Assembly: GCF_964059165.1 (NCBI RefSeq)
Contig: NZ_OZ060413.1
Coordinates: 186,001-250,000, forward strand
Length of the DNA: 64,000 bases
From: Buchnera aphidicola (Cavariella theobaldi)
GTDB taxonomy: Bacteria > Pseudomonadota > Gammaproteobacteria > Enterobacterales > Enterobacteriaceae
Direction of reading: 5' to 3'
Of the stretch, positions 10,197 through 20,223 are shown piece by piece. The notes below the pieces were generated by a model. It made no database searches and had not been told where the DNA came from. It saw only the letters and a list, made by a program, of their open reading frames with translations. The translations under genes were made by a program, and so were the position numbers. The first letter of the stretch is position 1. Each line of letters starts with the position of its first letter.

Positions 10197-11047
10197 TTAT
10201 CGTATAAAAAATTTTTTATTATCAATAAGGCGTGTTTTTCCTAACCATGCAGATGCTATGATGATTGCTTCTTTGCTTTTTTTTGATAAAAATTGCAGTT
10301 TTTCAGCATCATATACATTGAATATATCTATAAAAAATCCTTTTTCTAGTAATTTTAATTTTGATATTTTAATGATTTCTGAAATATTATTTTTTTTTGA
10401 TTTTATAATTTTTTCAGCAGTGTTTTGAATAATTTTATACAAATAAGGCGCTTTTTTAATTTCTGAGGAATTTAAATGATTATTTCTTGAACTAAGAGCC
10501 AGTCCATTTCTTGATCGTATAGTGGGTATACTGATAATTTTAATCATATAATTTAATTCTATCACTATTGTTTTGATAATTAATAATTGTTGATAATCTT
10601 TTTCACCAAAAAAAGCATATTGGGGTTGCACTAAATTAAATAATTTACAAATAATTGTAGCAACTCCCTGAAAATGTCCTGGTCTTGATTGACCTTCTAT
10701 AATATTTGATAAATTTGAAATTTCAATTAATATTTCATTTTTTATTCCAAACGGATACATTTCATGTATAGTAGGAAAAAAAATAATATCAACATTGTAT
10801 TTTTTTAATATTTCACAGTCTTTTTCAAAAGTTTGAGGATATTTTTTAAAATCATGTTCATTATCAAACTGAATAGGATTAACAAAAATACTAACAATTA
10901 TAATATCTACATATTTTTGAGCTGATAAAACTAAAGATATATGCCCATAGTGCAAATTTCCCATGGTAGGTATAAGTCCTATTGTTTTATTTTGTTTTTT
11001 TAAAGTATTAATTTTTTGAAATAATTTTTTTTTTTAAAAATGTACAT
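10197..11047 (-). CDS. panC: Pantothenate synthetase PanC, frame broken in an A11 tract
   Basis: PanC joins pantoate and beta-alanine using ATP. The uninterrupted frame starts only at 10964 (255 residues, beginning MGNLHYGH), lacking the first ~29 residues and the first strand of the Rossmann fold. Reading upstream, the same frame continues as KTIGLIPT but meets a stop inside a run of 11 A (11035-11025 on the minus strand). Adding one A (or removing two) joins it to an ATG at 11047 that encodes MYIFKKKK. The product is then 283 residues, exactly E. coli length, and starts 15 nt after panB with an AAAGAG site. HxGH (HYGH) and LALSSRNNHL are intact. It may be rescued by slippage or be a sequencing error; the conserved body argues for function. 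Confidence 0.85.
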
Positions 11048-11062
11048 TTTTTTCTCTTTATT

Positions 11063-11854
11063 TTAAAAACTGTGTTTGATATCAGGATATAAACCTGTTT
11101 CTACTTCGAGGATATATTTTTTAATTGCTGCTTGAATACTATTTTTCTGATTAAGGAAATTTTTTGAAAATTTAGGAACATGCCCTTCTGTAATACCTAA
11201 TAAATCCTGCATAACTAGTATTTGTCCATCAGTATTTTTTCCTGATCCTATACCGATAACTGGAATAGATAGTTTTTTTGTGATTGTTTCAGCTAATGCT
11301 GAAGGTATACATTCTAACACAAGCATTTTTATACCAGAATCTTCCAATAATAACGCTTCATCTATCAATCTTTGAGCATCATCATATGTTTTACCTTGTA
11401 TTCTATAACCACTTAAAAAATCGATAGATTGCGGGGTTAAACCTATATGTCCACATACTAATATTGATCTATCAGAAAGCTCTTTAACGATATGTAATAT
11501 TTTTTTTCCACCTTCTATTTTTACCATATTTGATCCAGATTGTATTATTTTTTTTGTATTTTTAATAGCTTCTGTAACATTATAATAGGATAAAAATGGT
11601 AAATCAGATATTAAAAATACTTTTGGAGCACCTTTACGAACAGCTTTAGTATGATAGGTAATATCATCAACTTCTACTGTTATTGTAGAATTGTTGCCTT
11701 GAATGGTCATACCTAGTGAATCACCTACAAGTATAACTGGTATTCCTTGATTAGAAAATAAACGCGCAAAGCTAAAATCATAAGCCGTGATGGCAGCAAA
11801 TTTATTATTGCAATTTTTACAGTGTTGCAATGTAGATATAGTAATTTTTTCCAT
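11063..11854 (-). CDS. panB: 3-methyl-2-oxobutanoate hydroxymethyltransferase PanB
   Basis: 263 residues (264 in E. coli). It transfers a hydroxymethyl group from methylene-tetrahydrofolate to ketoisovalerate, the first step toward pantothenate, in a TIM-barrel fold. Visible motifs: [24 protein letters not shown] with the metal-binding Asp, [16 protein letters not shown], and VIGIGSG with [13 protein letters not shown]. An AGGATT ribosome site precedes the ATG. panC follows 15 nt downstream. Ketoisovalerate would come from the branched-chain pathway, whose AHAS genes ilvIH are also in this window. Confidence 0.97.
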   Translation of the reverse strand: MEKITISTLQHCKNCNNKFAAITAYDFSFARLFSNQGIPVILVGDSLGMTIQGNNSTITVEVDDITYHTKAVRKGAPKVFLISDLPFLSYYNVTEAIKNTKKIIQSGSNMVKIEGGKKILHIVKELSDRSILVCGHIGLTPQSIDFLSGYRIQGKTYDDAQRLIDEALLLEDSGIKMLVLECIPSALAETITKKLSIPVIGIGSGKNTDGQILVMQDLLGITEGHVPKFSKNFLNQKNSIQAAIKKYILEVETGLYPDIKHSF

Positions 11855-11976
11855 ATTAATCCTATTGTATTTTTTTCTAGTTATAAGATATAAAAATTTT
11901 TTAATGAAGTGATATTTAATAGTGTTTGTAAAATATTGATAAATATGAGAGATGGTATCAGAATAATGTATAATTC

Positions 11977-12016
11977 AGGATACTCGGAATAATATAATTT
12001 ATTCGTCGAATATCCT
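11977..12016 (-). terminator. Stem-loop downstream of dksA
   Basis: An imperfect hairpin with AGGATACTCGGAATAA (11977-11992) facing 11999-12016, which differ by one wobble and a 2-nt bulge. It lies just after the dksA stop and before panB, both minus. The U tract is poor on the minus side (ATTTTT lies on the plus side), so it may be a weak terminator or an mRNA-end stabiliser. Confidence 0.45.
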
Positions 12017-12031
12017 ATTTTTAATTTTATA

Positions 12032-12487
12032 TTAACCATTCATTTGTTTTTCACGAATTTCTGCTAATGTTTTACAATCAATACAAAGATTAGCAGTGGG
12101 TCTGGCTTCTAATCGTCTAATGCCAATTTCTATACCACATGAGTCACAATAACCAAAATCTTTTTCTTTAATTTTTTTTAAAGTCATTTCAATTTTTTTT
12201 ATTGTTTTTCGTCCTCTATCACGATTTCGTAATTCTAAATTAAATTCTTCTTCTTGCGCGGCTCTATCAATCGGATCTGGAAAATTAGTTGATTTTTCTT
12301 GTATATAAAGTAAAGTATGATTCATTTCGTTTTTTAATTGATTTTTCCATGTTTTTAGAATTTTTTTAAAATGTAATATTTGATCTTCATTCATATATTC
12401 TTCATCTATTTTTTTCTGATATGCTTTTACATCTGAGATAGAAAGAAAGTTAAAAGACGATTTTTTTTTGTTTTTTTCTTTTTCCAT
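12032..12487 (-). CDS. dksA: RNA polymerase-binding factor DksA
   Basis: 151 residues, the E. coli length. DksA enters the RNA polymerase secondary channel and, with ppGpp, adjusts rRNA and amino-acid promoter activity. The coiled coil carries the tip motif [13 protein letters not shown], with both acidic tip residues present, followed by [17 protein letters not shown]. The zinc finger CDSCG...CIDC and the conserved tail [14 protein letters not shown] are intact. An ATG four codons upstream (12499) is possible, but 12487 has GGA 8-10 nt upstream and gives the E. coli length. It is one of the few transcription regulators kept. Confidence 0.95.
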   Translation of the reverse strand: MEKEKNKKKSSFNFLSISDVKAYQKKIDEEYMNEDQILHFKKILKTWKNQLKNEMNHTLLYIQEKSTNFPDPIDRAAQEEEFNLELRNRDRGRKTIKKIEMTLKKIKEKDFGYCDSCGIEIGIRRLEARPTANLCIDCKTLAEIREKQMNG

Positions 12488-12714
12488 AGTTTTTTCCATA
12501 TAATATGTTTATTAAAATTATAATTATAATATTTGATTTTTTATTTATATTTTTTCAAATATATTAATATTAATAATATTAAATAATATATTAATATGAC
12601 ATATTATCAATTAAATAAATAAAATATCAGAATATATTAAACAGCAATGTGAATGAGACATATTTTATTTTTTTTAAGTGTCACATAAAAAATATTTTTA
12701 AACAAATATTTTAA

Positions 12715-13503
12715 ATGAATTTATTTTATATGGTTAAAATAACAATGATAAAAAAATTTGCACTATGTGTAGAGTATAATGGTGGCAATTATCATGGATG
12801 GCAACGTCAAAAAAATGTTTCTAGTATCCAAGAGGAAATAGAAAAATCTTTATCAATGATTGCAAATCATAAAATAGATGTTATATGTGCTGGTCGTACT
12901 GATGCTGGTGTACATAGCATAGGACAAGTTATACATTTTAATACAATTTCTATTCGTAAAAAATCTGCTTGGACAATAGGTGCTAATCATTACTTATCTA
13001 AAGATATATCAATTAAATGGATTAAAGAAGTACCAGAAAATTTTCATGCTCGCTATAGTGCACTATCCCGCTCTTATCGTTATATAATATATAATTATAA
13101 TTTACGCACGTCTTTTTTCAATTATGGATATAATCATATTCATCAAAAATTAGACATACTTAAAATGAATAATGCAGCTCAATACTTATTAGGAGAGCAT
13201 GATTTTTCTGCGTTTAAGTCAGCAAACTGTCAATCGAGTTCTTCTTGTAGAAAAATTTTTAAATTAAAAATTTCGCGCTTAAATAATTGGATTATAATAG
13301 ATATCACAGCAAATGCATTTTTATATCACATGGTTCGTAATATTGTAGGATCTTTAATTGAAATTGGGATATCTAAAAAAAAAGAAAATTGGATGAAAAT
13401 TTTGTTACAAAAAAAAGATAGAAATTTAGCTGGTCCGACTGCAGCTTCTAAAGGATTATACTTGTTTTCTGTAGAATACCCTATTTTTTTTAATTTACCT
13501 TAG
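12715..13503 (+). CDS. truA: tRNA pseudouridine(38-40) synthase TruA
   Basis: 262 residues from the first ATG (270 in E. coli). It isomerises uridines 38-40 of the tRNA anticodon arm. Clear motifs: [14 protein letters not shown], the catalytic Asp in [33 protein letters not shown], and [17 protein letters not shown]. In-frame ATGs at 12715, 12730 and 12745 have no good ribosome site, so the exact start is unsure. The C-terminus is slightly shorter than in E. coli. It is followed by 2.2 kb without genes. Confidence 0.95.
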   Translation: MNLFYMVKITMIKKFALCVEYNGGNYHGWQRQKNVSSIQEEIEKSLSMIANHKIDVICAGRTDAGVHSIGQVIHFNTISIRKKSAWTIGANHYLSKDISIKWIKEVPENFHARYSALSRSYRYIIYNYNLRTSFFNYGYNHIHQKLDILKMNNAAQYLLGEHDFSAFKSANCQSSSSCRKIFKLKISRLNNWIIIDITANAFLYHMVRNIVGSLIEIGISKKKENWMKILLQKKDRNLAGPTAASKGLYLFSVEYPIFFNLP

Positions 13504-13973
13504 TTTTTTATGATGTTATGTAATAATAAATTATAATAACATTTTATTGTAATATTTTTTATGTCAAATTTATTCACAAATAAAATTGTTAATGTATTCT
13601 ATGCAATATTTTTGAATTTTTAACACAAGTTTTTCATTAATACATATTATAATATTTTATATATTATATTTTTTAAACGGGTTAATTTATTTATGATCAT
13701 ATATCATATTTTTTATTTTTTATGGATATGTATTTATAATACAGAATATAGTAATGTACTACTTTAAAATATATTATTTTTTTACAATAAATAATGTATA
13801 TAAGAATAGATCTATTTCTTCCATCTGGAAATAATGTCAGAATATAGTATAGTATGAACAAATTTTTTATTTTTATAGATATAAATATCTGAATGTTTAT
13901 ATTCAATTTTTTTGACGACTATTTTAATAAAAAATAAAAAGATATTTAAGAGTTAAAAAATGAGTTTTTCCTG

Positions 13974-14011
13974 AGCTTTTTATTCATTGTATTTTAAAAT
14001 ACTAAAAAGCT
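13974..14011. repeat. Inverted repeat with nested palindrome
   Basis: AGCTTTTTA (13974-13982) and TAAAAAGCT (14003-14011) are a perfect 9-bp inverted repeat. Between them lies the 14-bp perfect palindrome GTATTTTAAAATAC (13989-14002). TATTTTTAT follows on the plus side. It could be a leftover terminator. Confidence 0.5.
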
Positions 14012-14525
14012 TATTTTTATACAAAATATCAAAATATTTTTTCAACATTATCATTATCACAAAATATATGTTTTATTTTTTTGAACTATAATATTACATT
14101 TTTTCTATTGAAAAACTGCGTGAGTCAATAAAAATTTTTTGTTTGTACTGTATAAAATACATAGTAAATGAACTAATCCATAAGTAAAATATTTTTACAA
14201 AACATTTACTTTATATAAAATAGATACACGTTAATTTTTTTTATAAAGAAAGAATTTTAGCATTATATTGAAATATAGAGTTTTGAAATTAAATGTGTCA
14301 TAAAATATTTGTATATTTCTCATTTTATTTTTTTAGTTTTAATTAATTAATTGCAGATAAAAATATTGTATATTGTATTATTAATTTTTTATAGGATCTT
14401 TTTTCATATCATCTGCAGTTACATCTCGCCAAATTTTTCAGTAAAAGAGACATAATATTACATTCAAATGTATAATATATAATTATGTTTGATATATGCA
14501 AGTGTTTTTCTCATACATGTTTAAA

Positions 14526-14557
14526 GTGAGTTTCTAAATTTTTTCTTAGAACCTCAC
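14526..14557. repeat. Stable 12-bp stem-loop in gene-free region
   Basis: GTGAGTTTCTAA (14526-14537) pairs with TTAGAACCTCAC (14546-14557) at 11 of 12 positions across an 8-nt loop. It is GC-richer than its surroundings and unattached to any gene. Confidence 0.5.
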
Positions 14558-15745
14558 AAATATTTTATAAATTAGTATAATTCAAGCGAACAAAATGTTT
14601 AGTTATATACATAATTTATTTAGGATAAATAATATTTATTATTTATGATGGAAAACTATACAATTGGGTTTAAAAATCTTTTAAAAATTTATTTCATGTA
14701 TAAAAATAAAAAATTTAGATGCGATAATACAGAAATTAATAAATATAGAAAAGTATTGCAGATAATAAGAGTGATTAGTAATACTAAAATAAAGCATTTT
14801 AGTTTTAATATGCAATTTTTCACGCTAATAGATCTACGAAAATATTAATAAACTGTTTAGATTAAATTTTTACCAGAGATAATATATCTAATAAATATAT
14901 CACTTATTAATATCAGTAAGAAAATTAATTTAAAGATATTCAATAGACATATTATAAGATATATACCTAAAGATCATAAATAATATCTTATTTAATTTTG
15001 AGAATCTAATAATTCAATATTTCTATAAATATTTTAAGTGTATAAATAATTATTTTTGGGCTGAATAAAAATTCTCATTTGTAATGAGATTACTTATATA
15101 TAAAAATACTATTTTCTATTTAAATTTTCTCGATTTTACAATAAAATATTCGATGTAATTTATATTTCTTATTTTAAAATAATAAAAAAAGTTATAAATT
15201 AGTTGCTTTATGCGATTTTTAGTAAAAATTTTTGCATATTGAAATATATATTTTAATTTCAATAGTATTAGTTTCAGGATACTAAATATTTTTATACTAT
15301 AGTTGATAAGAAAAATATCATAAGAACTAATATGTGTATTAACAGTCAATAGAGTTATTTTTGCTATCAAATATAATTAAGACATGTTATAGACGATTCA
15401 CAATGCAAACTCATGTTATTCATTGTAAATTTTTTAAAAAGTATAAATATTTTTATATTTATAAAAGAGAGAGTTATTTTTTGATTTAGATACTTATTAT
15501 ATATCATTTTATGGTCAATAATCTTATTTTAAAAGAATATATAATTATTATCTAAAATTTTTAACACATTAAAATGTTATAAATTTTATATGATATATTT
15601 TTTGAAGATATTTTATATCTTTTACTATATTTTTATTATATTAATTTTTATTTTAAGCATTATATTTAATTGAATAAATAAGTTCTTTAACAAGAAATTA
15701 ATTTTAAATTTTTTATAGAAAAATATATAAATATGGAAACATAGC

Positions 15746-18436
15746 ATGTTAATTAAATTGTTAACAAAAATATTTGGTAATCGTAATAATCGTATTTTAA
15801 AACAAATGCAAAATACAGTTGATACTATTAACCAATTAGAAACAGTATTTAAAAGTTTTTCTGATGCACAATTACGTCAAAATACATATTTATTTCGCGC
15901 TCGTTTAAAGAATGGTGAATCTTTAAATAGTTTACTGCCAGAATCATTTGCTACTGTTAGAGAAGCAAGCAAACGTGTTTTTAATATGCGCCATTTTGAT
16001 GTGCAGATATTAGGAGGCATTGTATTAAACAATTGTTGTATAGCAGAAATGCGAACTGGTGAAGGTAAAACTTTAACTTCTACATTGCCGGCGTATTTAA
16101 ACGCGCTAAATGAGAAAGGCGTACATATAGTAACGATGAATGATTATTTAGCTCAGCGGGATGCTAAAAAAAATTCGGCTTTATTTGAATTTTTAGGGTT
16201 AAAAGTAGGTCTCAATTTAACTGATATGTCCGCTTCCGAAAAGAGAAGAGCTTATTTAGCTGATATTACTTATGGAACGAATAATGAATATGGTTTTGAT
16301 TATTTACGAGATAATATGGTTTTTTCTTCTGCAGAAAGAGTTCAACGTACATTAAATTATGCACTAATAGATGAAGTTGATTCAATTTTAATAGATGAAG
16401 CTCGCACACCGTTAATTATTTCTGGCCCTTCAGAAGATCATTCACAATTGTATAAAACAATTAATAATATAGTACCTTTACTAATATCACAAGATCAAGA
16501 AGATTCAGAATCTTTTAAAGGCAAAGGGCATTTTTCTATTGATGAAAAATTAAAACAAGTTTTCTTAACGGAAAGAGGTTTAATATTAATTGAAAACATA
16601 TTATTTGATCAAAAATTAATTAAGAAAGGAGAATCTTTATACTCTTCACATAATATAATATTAATGCATCATATTATATCAGCATTACGTGCTCATAAAT
16701 TGTTTATACGAGATGTTGATTATATCGTAAAAGATAACGATGTTATTATTGTAGATGAACATACGGGACGTACGATGCCTGGTCGTAGGTGGTCTGATGG
16801 TTTGCATCAGTCTATAGAAGCAAAAGAAAACGTTACTATAAAAAATGAAAATCAAACACTTGCTTCAATTACATTTCAAAATTATTTTCGTTTGTATAAA
16901 AAAATATCTGGTATGACTGGAACTGCCGCTACTGAATCTTTTGAATTTAGTAATATTTACAATCTAGATACTATTGTCATTCCCACTAATCAACCCATGA
17001 TCCGAAAAGATAAGCCTGATTTAATTTATATCACTGAAAAGGAAAAAATACATGCCATTATTCAGGATATTAAAAAATGTATAAAAAATAAGCAACCCGT
17101 TTTGGTAGGAACTGTTTCTATTGAAAAATCTGAACTGATTTCAAAAAAACTATTCGATTTAAATATTTCGCATAATGTGTTAAATGCCAAATTTCATGCG
17201 AAAGAAGCAGATATTATTTCCCAAGCCGGGAAACCAGGTGCAGTGACTATTGCTACTAATATGGCTGGACGCGGGACAGATATTGTCCTAGGTGGCAGTT
17301 TAGAAAGTGAATTAAATAAAATATCTCATATTACTCCACATGAAAGAAGAAAAATTAAAAAAGACTGGCAAAAAAAACATGATTTAGTTGTATTATCTGG
17401 AGGATTACATATTATCGGAACAGAGCGTCATGAATCACGTCGTATTGATAACCAACTTAGAGGGCGTTCCGGTCGTCAAGGAGATAGTGGTTCTTCTCGT
17501 TTTTATTTATCTATGGATGATTCTTTAATGAGAATTTTTGCATCGGATAAAGTTGTTCATATGATGCGTAAATTAGGTATTGTTTATAATGAAGCAATCG
17601 AGCATCCTTGGGTTACAAAAGCGATAGAAAAAGCGCAAAAAAAAGTAGAAAGTAGAAATTTTGATATGCGAAAAGAATTGTTAGAATATGATGATGTAGC
17701 TAATGAGCAACGCCGTGCTATTTATTCACAACGCAATAAAGTAATTGATGCTATTGATATAAAAAACATGATTGATGATATGTTTGAAGATGTTTTTACC
17801 AAACAAATAAAAAAATTTATTTCTCCTTTTTCTTCAAAAAATGTCTCTAATATCATTTATCTAGAACAAGAACTGCGTAATAGTTTTAATTTAAATATAT
17901 CTATTATAAGTTGGTTAAAAAAAGAATTATTTTTAAATGAAGAGATGATTATAAAAAAAATTATTTCTATTGCTAAAAAAAATTATAGAGACAAAGAAAA
18001 TATAGAAAATAAAAATGGAATTAGAGCTATAGAAAAATCTATTATCTTAAAAACATTAGATACACTTTGGAAAGAACATTTGTCTGCTATGGATTATTTA
18101 AGACAAGGTATTCATTTAAGAGGGTATGCTCAAAAAGATCCTAAACAAGAATATAAAAGAGAATCATTTAATCTTTTTACTAGTATGTTGGAAACATTAA
18201 AATATGAAGTGGTATCTTTTTTGAGCGCTATTAATTTATCTACTATAAAAAAATATTTATATACTAATAATAATGTGCTTTTTTTATCTCCTGATACTAA
18301 ATTGTCTCCAGAGTACGATATAGAGAAAAATAATAAAAGTTTTTTTTCTTCGATCCAGAATATTCACACAAGTAGAAATTCTATATGTGCTTGTGGTTCC
18401 GGAAAAAAATATAAATATTGTCATGGTGTTGTATAA
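15746..18436 (+). CDS. secA: Preprotein translocase ATPase SecA
   Basis: 896 residues (901 in E. coli). This is the motor that pushes unfolded preproteins through SecYEG. NBD1 has the Walker A motif in [10 protein letters not shown] (about residue 105) and [19 protein letters not shown]. The preprotein cross-linking domain interrupts NBD1. NBD2 has [14 protein letters not shown] and [23 protein letters not shown]. The helical scaffold/wing region has [21 protein letters not shown]. The C-terminal zinc site ([14 protein letters not shown]), which binds SecB and phospholipid, is preserved, with the linker shortened. The N-terminus [12 protein letters not shown] equals E. coli. It stands alone, without secM. 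Confidence 0.98.
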   Translation: MLIKLLTKIFGNRNNRILKQMQNTVDTINQLETVFKSFSDAQLRQNTYLFRARLKNGESLNSLLPESFATVREASKRVFNMRHFDVQILGGIVLNNCCIAEMRTGEGKTLTSTLPAYLNALNEKGVHIVTMNDYLAQRDAKKNSALFEFLGLKVGLNLTDMSASEKRRAYLADITYGTNNEYGFDYLRDNMVFSSAERVQRTLNYALIDEVDSILIDEARTPLIISGPSEDHSQLYKTINNIVPLLISQDQEDSESFKGKGHFSIDEKLKQVFLTERGLILIENILFDQKLIKKGESLYSSHNIILMHHIISALRAHKLFIRDVDYIVKDNDVIIVDEHTGRTMPGRRWSDGLHQSIEAKENVTIKNENQTLASITFQNYFRLYKKISGMTGTAATESFEFSNIYNLDTIVIPTNQPMIRKDKPDLIYITEKEKIHAIIQDIKKCIKNKQPVLVGTVSIEKSELISKKLFDLNISHNVLNAKFHAKEADIISQAGKPGAVTIATNMAGRGTDIVLGGSLESELNKISHITPHERRKIKKDWQKKHDLVVLSGGLHIIGTERHESRRIDNQLRGRSGRQGDSGSSRFYLSMDDSLMRIFASDKVVHMMRKLGIVYNEAIEHPWVTKAIEKAQKKVESRNFDMRKELLEYDDVANEQRRAIYSQRNKVIDAIDIKNMIDDMFEDVFTKQIKKFISPFSSKNVSNIIYLEQELRNSFNLNISIISWLKKELFLNEEMIIKKIISIAKKNYRDKENIENKNGIRAIEKSIILKTLDTLWKEHLSAMDYLRQGIHLRGYAQKDPKQEYKRESFNLFTSMLETLKYEVVSFLSAINLSTIKKYLYTNNNVLFLSPDTKLSPEYDIEKNNKSFFSSIQNIHTSRNSICACGSGKKYKYCHGVV

Positions 18437-19006
18437 TACTTTCAAGAAAAAATTATTTTTTTTGTTATTGGCATAACATATGACATGTAAATATATTTGT
18501 ATTATTTGTATATAAATAAAAAATTTTGATATTAATCACGGTAAAAATCTTTAATATTTTATACTATAATATAGTATTTTATATATATTTTATTATACGT
18601 TATTGTTTTAGAGTTATTTTATATACATGATCATCTTTATTAGAATCTTGCATATAAAATATTTTTTATTGAATTATAGAAAAAATTTTTATATGAATTA
18701 AAGTATAATTTTTTTAATTTAATATAGAAAATCAATTAATTATAAGTTTTTTAATTTAGAAATAGTGTTTTAAAAAATAAAATAATCTTTATTATTAATA
18801 TTTTTTAGTATTAATGATGGTTATTTTATTTTTGTAAAAAATATCTAGTATATGTTTATACTATTAATTTTTTAAGTGAATGTTATAATAAAAAATAACC
18901 TTATAATATATGTTTCATGTATTATTTAAATATATCATAAATCTTTTATATAAAAGTATATAAATTTAATTATAAAATTAACTTGCAATCTAATAGAGTT
19001 TTTATT
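18437..19006. other. Gene-free 570-bp region between secA and guaC
   Basis: AT-rich, no coding frame. In the Buchnera order I recall, mutT and coaE occupy this place, so they are probably lost. A short stem TGTTAT/ATAACA near 18463-18478 follows secA. The guaC promoter should lie at its right end, but no good -35/-10 pair stands out. Confidence 0.6.
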
Positions 19007-20056
19007 ATGCGTATTGAAAGAGATATTAAATTAGGTTTTAAAGATGTTTTAATTAGACCTAAGCGTTCGATATTAAAAAGTCGTTCTCAAGTAGATTTAA
19101 CGCGCAAATTTTTTTTTAAATATTCTTCCACTGTATGGTCTGGTGTTCCGATTATTGCAGCTAATATGGATACAATAGGAACATTTCAAATGGCACAGTC
19201 TTTATCTAATTATAATATACTGACAGCAGTGCATAAATACTATTCATTTGAAGAATGGAGAGATTTTGTAAGCGTTTCTTCAGACAAAACATTAAATCAT
19301 GTAATAGTATCGATTGGTACATCTAATTTAGATTTTGTTAAAGTAAAAAAAATTTTTTCATTATCTTTAGAGCTAAAATATATTTGTATTGATGTAGCCA
19401 ATGGATATTCCGAGCATTTTTTATCTTTTTTAAAATTAGTGAGAGAATGTTTTTTAGATAAAATTATTTGTGCTGGTAATGTTGTCACAGGAGAAATGGT
19501 GGAAGAATTAATACTTTCGGGAGCTGATGTAGTAAAAGTAGGTATTGGACCTGGATCGGTATGTACGACACGTATAAAAACTGGGGTTGGTTATCCACAA
19601 CTTTCAGCTATTATAGAATGTGCAGATGCAGCTCATGGACTTGGAGGACAAATTATTAGCGATGGTGGATGTGCGGTTTCAGGTGATTTGGCAAAAGCTT
19701 TTGGGGGAGGGGCGGATTTTGTAATGTTAGGTGGAATGTTGGCTGGTCATAGTGAATGTGATGGTCAGATAATTGAAAAAAAATCTAAAAAATATATGTT
19801 ATTTTATGGCATGAGTTCCAAATCTGCTATGCAGAGATATATAGGGGGTGTACCAGTATATAGAGCATCAGAAGGAAAAACAGTTAAAATACCTTTTCGT
19901 GGTGGTATTGATGCTACAATACAAGATATTTTGGGGGGTTTACGGTCTGCTTGTACTTATGTGGGTGCTTCAAGACTAAAAGAGCTTACAAAAAGAACAA
20001 CTTTTATACGTGTTTCTGAGCAAGAAAATTGTATATTTAATAGTTTTTTATTTTGA
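19007..20056 (+). CDS. guaC: GMP reductase GuaC
   Basis: 349 residues (347 in E. coli). It reductively deaminates GMP to IMP with NADPH, linking guanine nucleotides back to the purine pool. The TIM barrel shows [10 protein letters not shown], the catalytic cysteine C186 in [11 protein letters not shown], the phosphate-binding [26 protein letters not shown], and the mobile-flap region [11 protein letters not shown]. An in-frame TTG lies 8 codons upstream (18983), but the ATG at 19007 gives [21 protein letters not shown], matching E. coli. It works next to hpt in salvage. Confidence 0.96.
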   Translation: MRIERDIKLGFKDVLIRPKRSILKSRSQVDLTRKFFFKYSSTVWSGVPIIAANMDTIGTFQMAQSLSNYNILTAVHKYYSFEEWRDFVSVSSDKTLNHVIVSIGTSNLDFVKVKKIFSLSLELKYICIDVANGYSEHFLSFLKLVRECFLDKIICAGNVVTGEMVEELILSGADVVKVGIGPGSVCTTRIKTGVGYPQLSAIIECADAAHGLGGQIISDGGCAVSGDLAKAFGGGADFVMLGGMLAGHSECDGQIIEKKSKKYMLFYGMSSKSAMQRYIGGVPVYRASEGKTVKIPFRGGIDATIQDILGGLRSACTYVGASRLKELTKRTTFIRVSEQENCIFNSFLF

Positions 20057-20223
20057 TAATTTTCATGTAAATATGAATTCTAATAAAAATTAATACAATT
20101 CATTATAACATATATATTTAATTTTATTGATTTTTTAATAGCATTCACATTCAAAGTCATATTTTTTTATCATAAAAAATTTATTTATTAGATATATACT
20201 ATAATATATAAGGAATTTATGTC

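Larger units (their letters stand above)
13504..15745. other. Gene-free 2.2-kb region between truA and secA (expected site of mrcB)
   Basis: No frame here shows recognisable protein sequence; the few 60-85-codon frames are low-complexity Ile/Lys/Tyr/Phe translations of AT-rich DNA. In the Buchnera gene order I recall, mrcB (penicillin-binding protein 1b) sits here, so this is probably an eroded remnant. The stretch holds scattered stem-loops: 13513-13542 (7 bp, perhaps a weak truA terminator), 13974-14011, 14526-14557, and 15073-15089 (6 bp, followed on the minus side by ATTTTTATT). A slightly GC-richer patch at 14400-14440 has a short minus-strand open frame. No tRNA fold was seen. Confidence 0.7.

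Noticed and set aside
10965-11047. Treating panC as starting at the internal ATG (10964) and the upstream sequence as noncoding
   Set aside because: The upstream frame continues PanC homology (IGLIPT) and ends in a good start beside panB once the A tract is allowed for.
13697-13906. 69-codon minus-strand open frame after truA
   Set aside because: Same chance composition; no similarity to any family I know.
14645-14848. 67-codon plus-strand open frame in the truA-secA gap
   Set aside because: Composition is Ile/Lys/Asn/Phe-rich with no motif, no ribosome site, and matches what AT-rich noncoding DNA gives by chance.
15116-15370. 84-codon minus-strand open frame upstream of secA
   Set aside because: Low-complexity Ile/Tyr/Phe/Lys translation, no recognisable protein, no ribosome site.
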